In this document: one piece after another, positions 62,629 to 64,000 of the stretch | How positions within the stretch are numbered: position 1 is the stretch's first letter | Layout of the letters: every line of letters begins with the position of its first letter | Assembly (NCBI RefSeq): GCF_000430705.1 | Contig: NZ_AUMN01000020.1 | Coordinates: forward strand, 38,539-102,538 | Length of the DNA stretch: 64,000 nucleotides | Reading direction: 5' to 3' | Origin: Arthrobacter castelli DSM 16402 | GTDB taxonomy: Bacteria; Actinomycetota; Actinomycetes; Actinomycetales; Micrococcaceae | Notes under the pieces: model-generated | Told to the model about the DNA's origin: nothing | Seen by the model: only the letters and a program-made list of their open reading frames with translations | Databases searched by the model: none | Position numbers and translations under genes: made by a program

Positions 62629-63168
62629 ATGACTGAGACCGCAGTAAAGGACGTGACCACCGAACGCGCCGACCGCCTGAACGAGGCCGGCGCGTTCTGG
62701 GACCGCAAGATTACCGAGGACACCGCCAACGCGAAGCTGACGTACACGGCCAACGGCGAAGGCGTCGGCTCGGTTGCCACCCGCGTGACGGCTGGCAAGC
62801 ACGAATTCCACATCGACGAGCCGGCGGGACTTGCCGGCGATGATGAAGCCACCAGCCCGGTTGAGGCCGCGCTCGGCGCGCTGATCTCCTGCCAGGTGGT
62901 GGTATACCGGTTGTACGCGCACCAGCTGGGGATCACGGTCGACGATATCGACATCGCAGCCGAGGGTGACCTGGACGTGCGGGGAATCTTCGGCAAGGAC
63001 GACGCCGTGCGCCCCGGCTTCGGCGAGGTCCGCCTGAAGGTGAACATTAGCGGGCCGGAGTCGGCGGAGCGGTACGAAGAACTGCGCCAGGCCGTTGACG
63101 CGCACTGCCCGGTGCTGGATTTGCTCAGCAACCCGACGCCGGTGACCAGCGAGGTCGTCAAGGTATAA
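62629..63168 (+). CDS. OsmC-family peroxiredoxin-like protein
   Basis: 179 residues. The OsmC fold has its two reactive Cys: ALISCQVVVYRL in the central helix and DAHCPVLDLLSNPTPV near the C-terminus, about 58 residues apart. The N-terminal FHIDEPAGLAGDDEATSPVE precedes helix 1 as usual. These proteins reduce organic or lipid hydroperoxides, or move sulfur, in the YhfA/OsmC-like branch. GGGGA lies before ATG 62629; an earlier in-frame ATG at 62587 has no ribosome site. A T-run terminator follows. Confidence 0.9.
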   Translation: MTETAVKDVTTERADRLNEAGAFWDRKITEDTANAKLTYTANGEGVGSVATRVTAGKHEFHIDEPAGLAGDDEATSPVEAALGALISCQVVVYRLYAHQLGITVDDIDIAAEGDLDVRGIFGKDDAVRPGFGEVRLKVNISGPESAERYEELRQAVDAHCPVLDLLSNPTPVTSEVVKV

Positions 63169-63228
63169 GTTTGCCGACGGCTCGTTTGGTGTGTGCCTTT
63201 CGGGCCCACCGGGCGTGAGGTAACCGTT

Positions 63229-63280
63229 CCCGCCGAGGTAGAGGGGTGCAATCCTCCACCTCGGTGGGAACTATTTTTTT
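63229..63280 (+). terminator. intrinsic terminator after osmC, built from palindrome family 1, copy D
   Basis: The stem 63229-63244 / 63253-63268 pairs 15 of 16 positions around GGTGCAAT, with the family's CCGAGGTAG at its core, and is followed by AACTATTTTTTT. This is a classical rho-independent terminator. It shows that at least one copy of this repeat family ends transcripts. Nothing else was seen between 63169 and 63469. Confidence 0.85.
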
Positions 63281-63469
63281 CAGCGGGAGGCACCTGGCTC
63301 GTGGGGGCCGCCCGCCGGGCGGTGGCTGCCTGTGGCGGGCGTCTGGCTCGTGCAGTGCCCGCTTGCAGGCGGTGGCTGTCTCGTGGGAACCAGCCCCGTG
63401 CCGGTGCCCTCACCGGCCTCGACCAGAGTGCGTGGGTGGCGCATACTGGAAGCAGGGAGGTTGGTGCCC

Positions 63470-63751
63470 ATGGTGGACAAGGGTTGGTTGGCCGAAGACC
63501 TCGAGGACGCGGAGTACTCTGAAGCCGCGGAGAGCCGCGACAGCGCGAAGAACCCCGAAGATCCGGCGAATGGCGTTGACGCGGCGAACGGGGAACCGGA
63601 TAGTGCCGGGGGGCGGTATAGCGAGTTGCCGGAGCCGGTCCGGGCCGAGGACATGATCGCGACCAAGGACACACGGCCGGTGCCGGACCCGAAAATGGGA
63701 CGGGATACCGAGACAGACTTCCTGCTGCGCAACGCCGGCGGCTTCGGCTAG
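63470..63751 (+). CDS. small acidic hypothetical protein, 3' end at an IS junction
   Basis: 93 residues, very acidic (LAEDLEDAEYSEAAESRDSA) and probably disordered in the first half. The C-terminal half is PEPVRAEDMIATKDTRPVP followed by MGRDTETDFLLRNAGGFG. No family recognised. AGGGAGG is nine bases before the ATG. The stop TAG at 63749-63751 coincides with the edge of an insertion sequence (CTAG), so the natural C-terminus may have been longer. Confidence 0.6.
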   Translation: MVDKGWLAEDLEDAEYSEAAESRDSAKNPEDPANGVDAANGEPDSAGGRYSELPEPVRAEDMIATKDTRPVPDPKMGRDTETDFLLRNAGGFG

Positions 63752-64000
63752 GGCGTGTCTCCCAATAAGTTGGTCCACATGGTGATGGCTCTGAGTACGG
63801 TGCCGCCGCGGTAGGTCAGGGCGAGTTTGTCGTAGCGAGTGGCTAATCCGCGCCATTGTTTGTAGACGTTGAAGGCTCGTTCGACGACGTTGCGGCGCTT
63901 GTAGTCCTCGGCATCGAAGGCGGGAGGTCGACCTCCTTTGCGGCCTTTACGGCGGCGGTGGCCGGCCTGATCGGCCGGTTCGGCTATGACGGCTTTGATG
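63748..64000 (-). mobile_element. IS5-family (IS427-like) insertion sequence, one end with transposase C-terminus
   Basis: The reverse strand encodes the last 84 residues of a DDE transposase: KGRKGGRPPAFDAEDYKRRN, NVVERAFNVYKQWRGLATRY, and DKLALTYRGGTVLRAI, with a TAG at 63748-63750. This C-terminus, with the Tyr-rich RGLATRYDKLA and the ERAFN Glu, is that of IS5-family IS427-group elements. The terminal repeat is probably GGGCGTGTCTCCC..., starting at 63751. The rest lies beyond the window. The target CTAG fits that group's preference. Confidence 0.85.

Overview
The window is GC-rich DNA from an actinobacterium, most likely Micrococcaceae (Arthrobacter-like). Support comes from the strong GC bias at third codon positions, GTG/TTG starts, near-leaderless starts and gene families such as an EF-G-like FusA2, an AMIN-like secreted protein, DUF6328 and CstA. 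No rRNA, tRNA, CRISPR or replication origin was seen. The content is transport and catabolism plus small toxin-antitoxin and defence genes, with an unusual number of decaying genes.

Layout. 0-3.2 kb (minus): a PfkB (KDG-type) kinase cut by the window edge, an LldP/LctP permease and a benE transporter gene with an internal deletion. 3.5-5 kb: a PanE-like reductase and DUF6328. 5-9.5 kb (minus): a tightly coupled operon of XRE-cupin regulator, B3/B4-domain protein, EamA exporter, DapA-like lyase/aldolase and MFS transporter, with a palindrome at its promoter. 9.7-14 kb: a pRiA4b-ORF3-like protein, a YoeB/YefM toxin-antitoxin pair with operator, and a secreted 5'-nucleotidase. 14.3-18.6 kb (plus): AMIN-like protein, PhzF-like isomerase, an NRAMP-fold carrier lacking the metal motifs paired with a DUF1445 (YcsI) protein, and a SET-domain protein. 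18.6-21.8 kb: small VOC, GNAT and epimerase genes among two broken genes (a RibD-type reductase and a second VOC protein).

22-29.5 kb is the most interesting part. An ECF vitamin-type transporter (S, fused A-A', T) on plus faces a minus-strand operon pxpA - pxpB/C fusion - biotin carboxylase/BCCP fusion. PxpABC is the bacterial 5-oxoprolinase. The added biotin carboxylase makes the operon resemble a split urea-carboxylase-like enzyme of unknown substrate. With the NRAMP-like/DUF1445 pair at 16-18 kb, every component of the Bacillus ycsF-ycsG-ycsI-kipIA neighbourhood lies within 14 kb, in two places.

31-38.4 kb (plus) carries a MalY/PatB-type enzyme and then an amino-sugar recovery operon: lipoprotein binding protein, two permeases, NagZ-type beta-N-acetylglucosaminidase and AnmK, behind a good sigma-70 promoter whose -35 abuts an RpiR/MurR-like palindrome. 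38.4-45.5 kb (minus) has a FtsX/ATPase pair, an MFS exporter, glutaminase, a frameshifted Bcr/CflA exporter and an NRAMP fragment. 45.6-50.5 kb has a DUF1989 protein, a DUF433/DUF5615 pair, a GntP permease, a wrecked Wadjet JetD remnant and an intact Mrr endonuclease. 50.5-64 kb is more housekeeping: EF-G-like factor, CstA with a small partner, TauE/SafE, FAH hydrolase, RlmN, EamA, a MocR-type aminotransferase, OsmC, and finally an IS5-family insertion at the stop codon of a small acidic protein.

Two families of intergenic palindromes run through the window: CCGAGGTAG...TTGCAA...CTACCTCGG (four copies, one with a T-run and probably a terminator) and a TTTTGTACTCC element (two copies).
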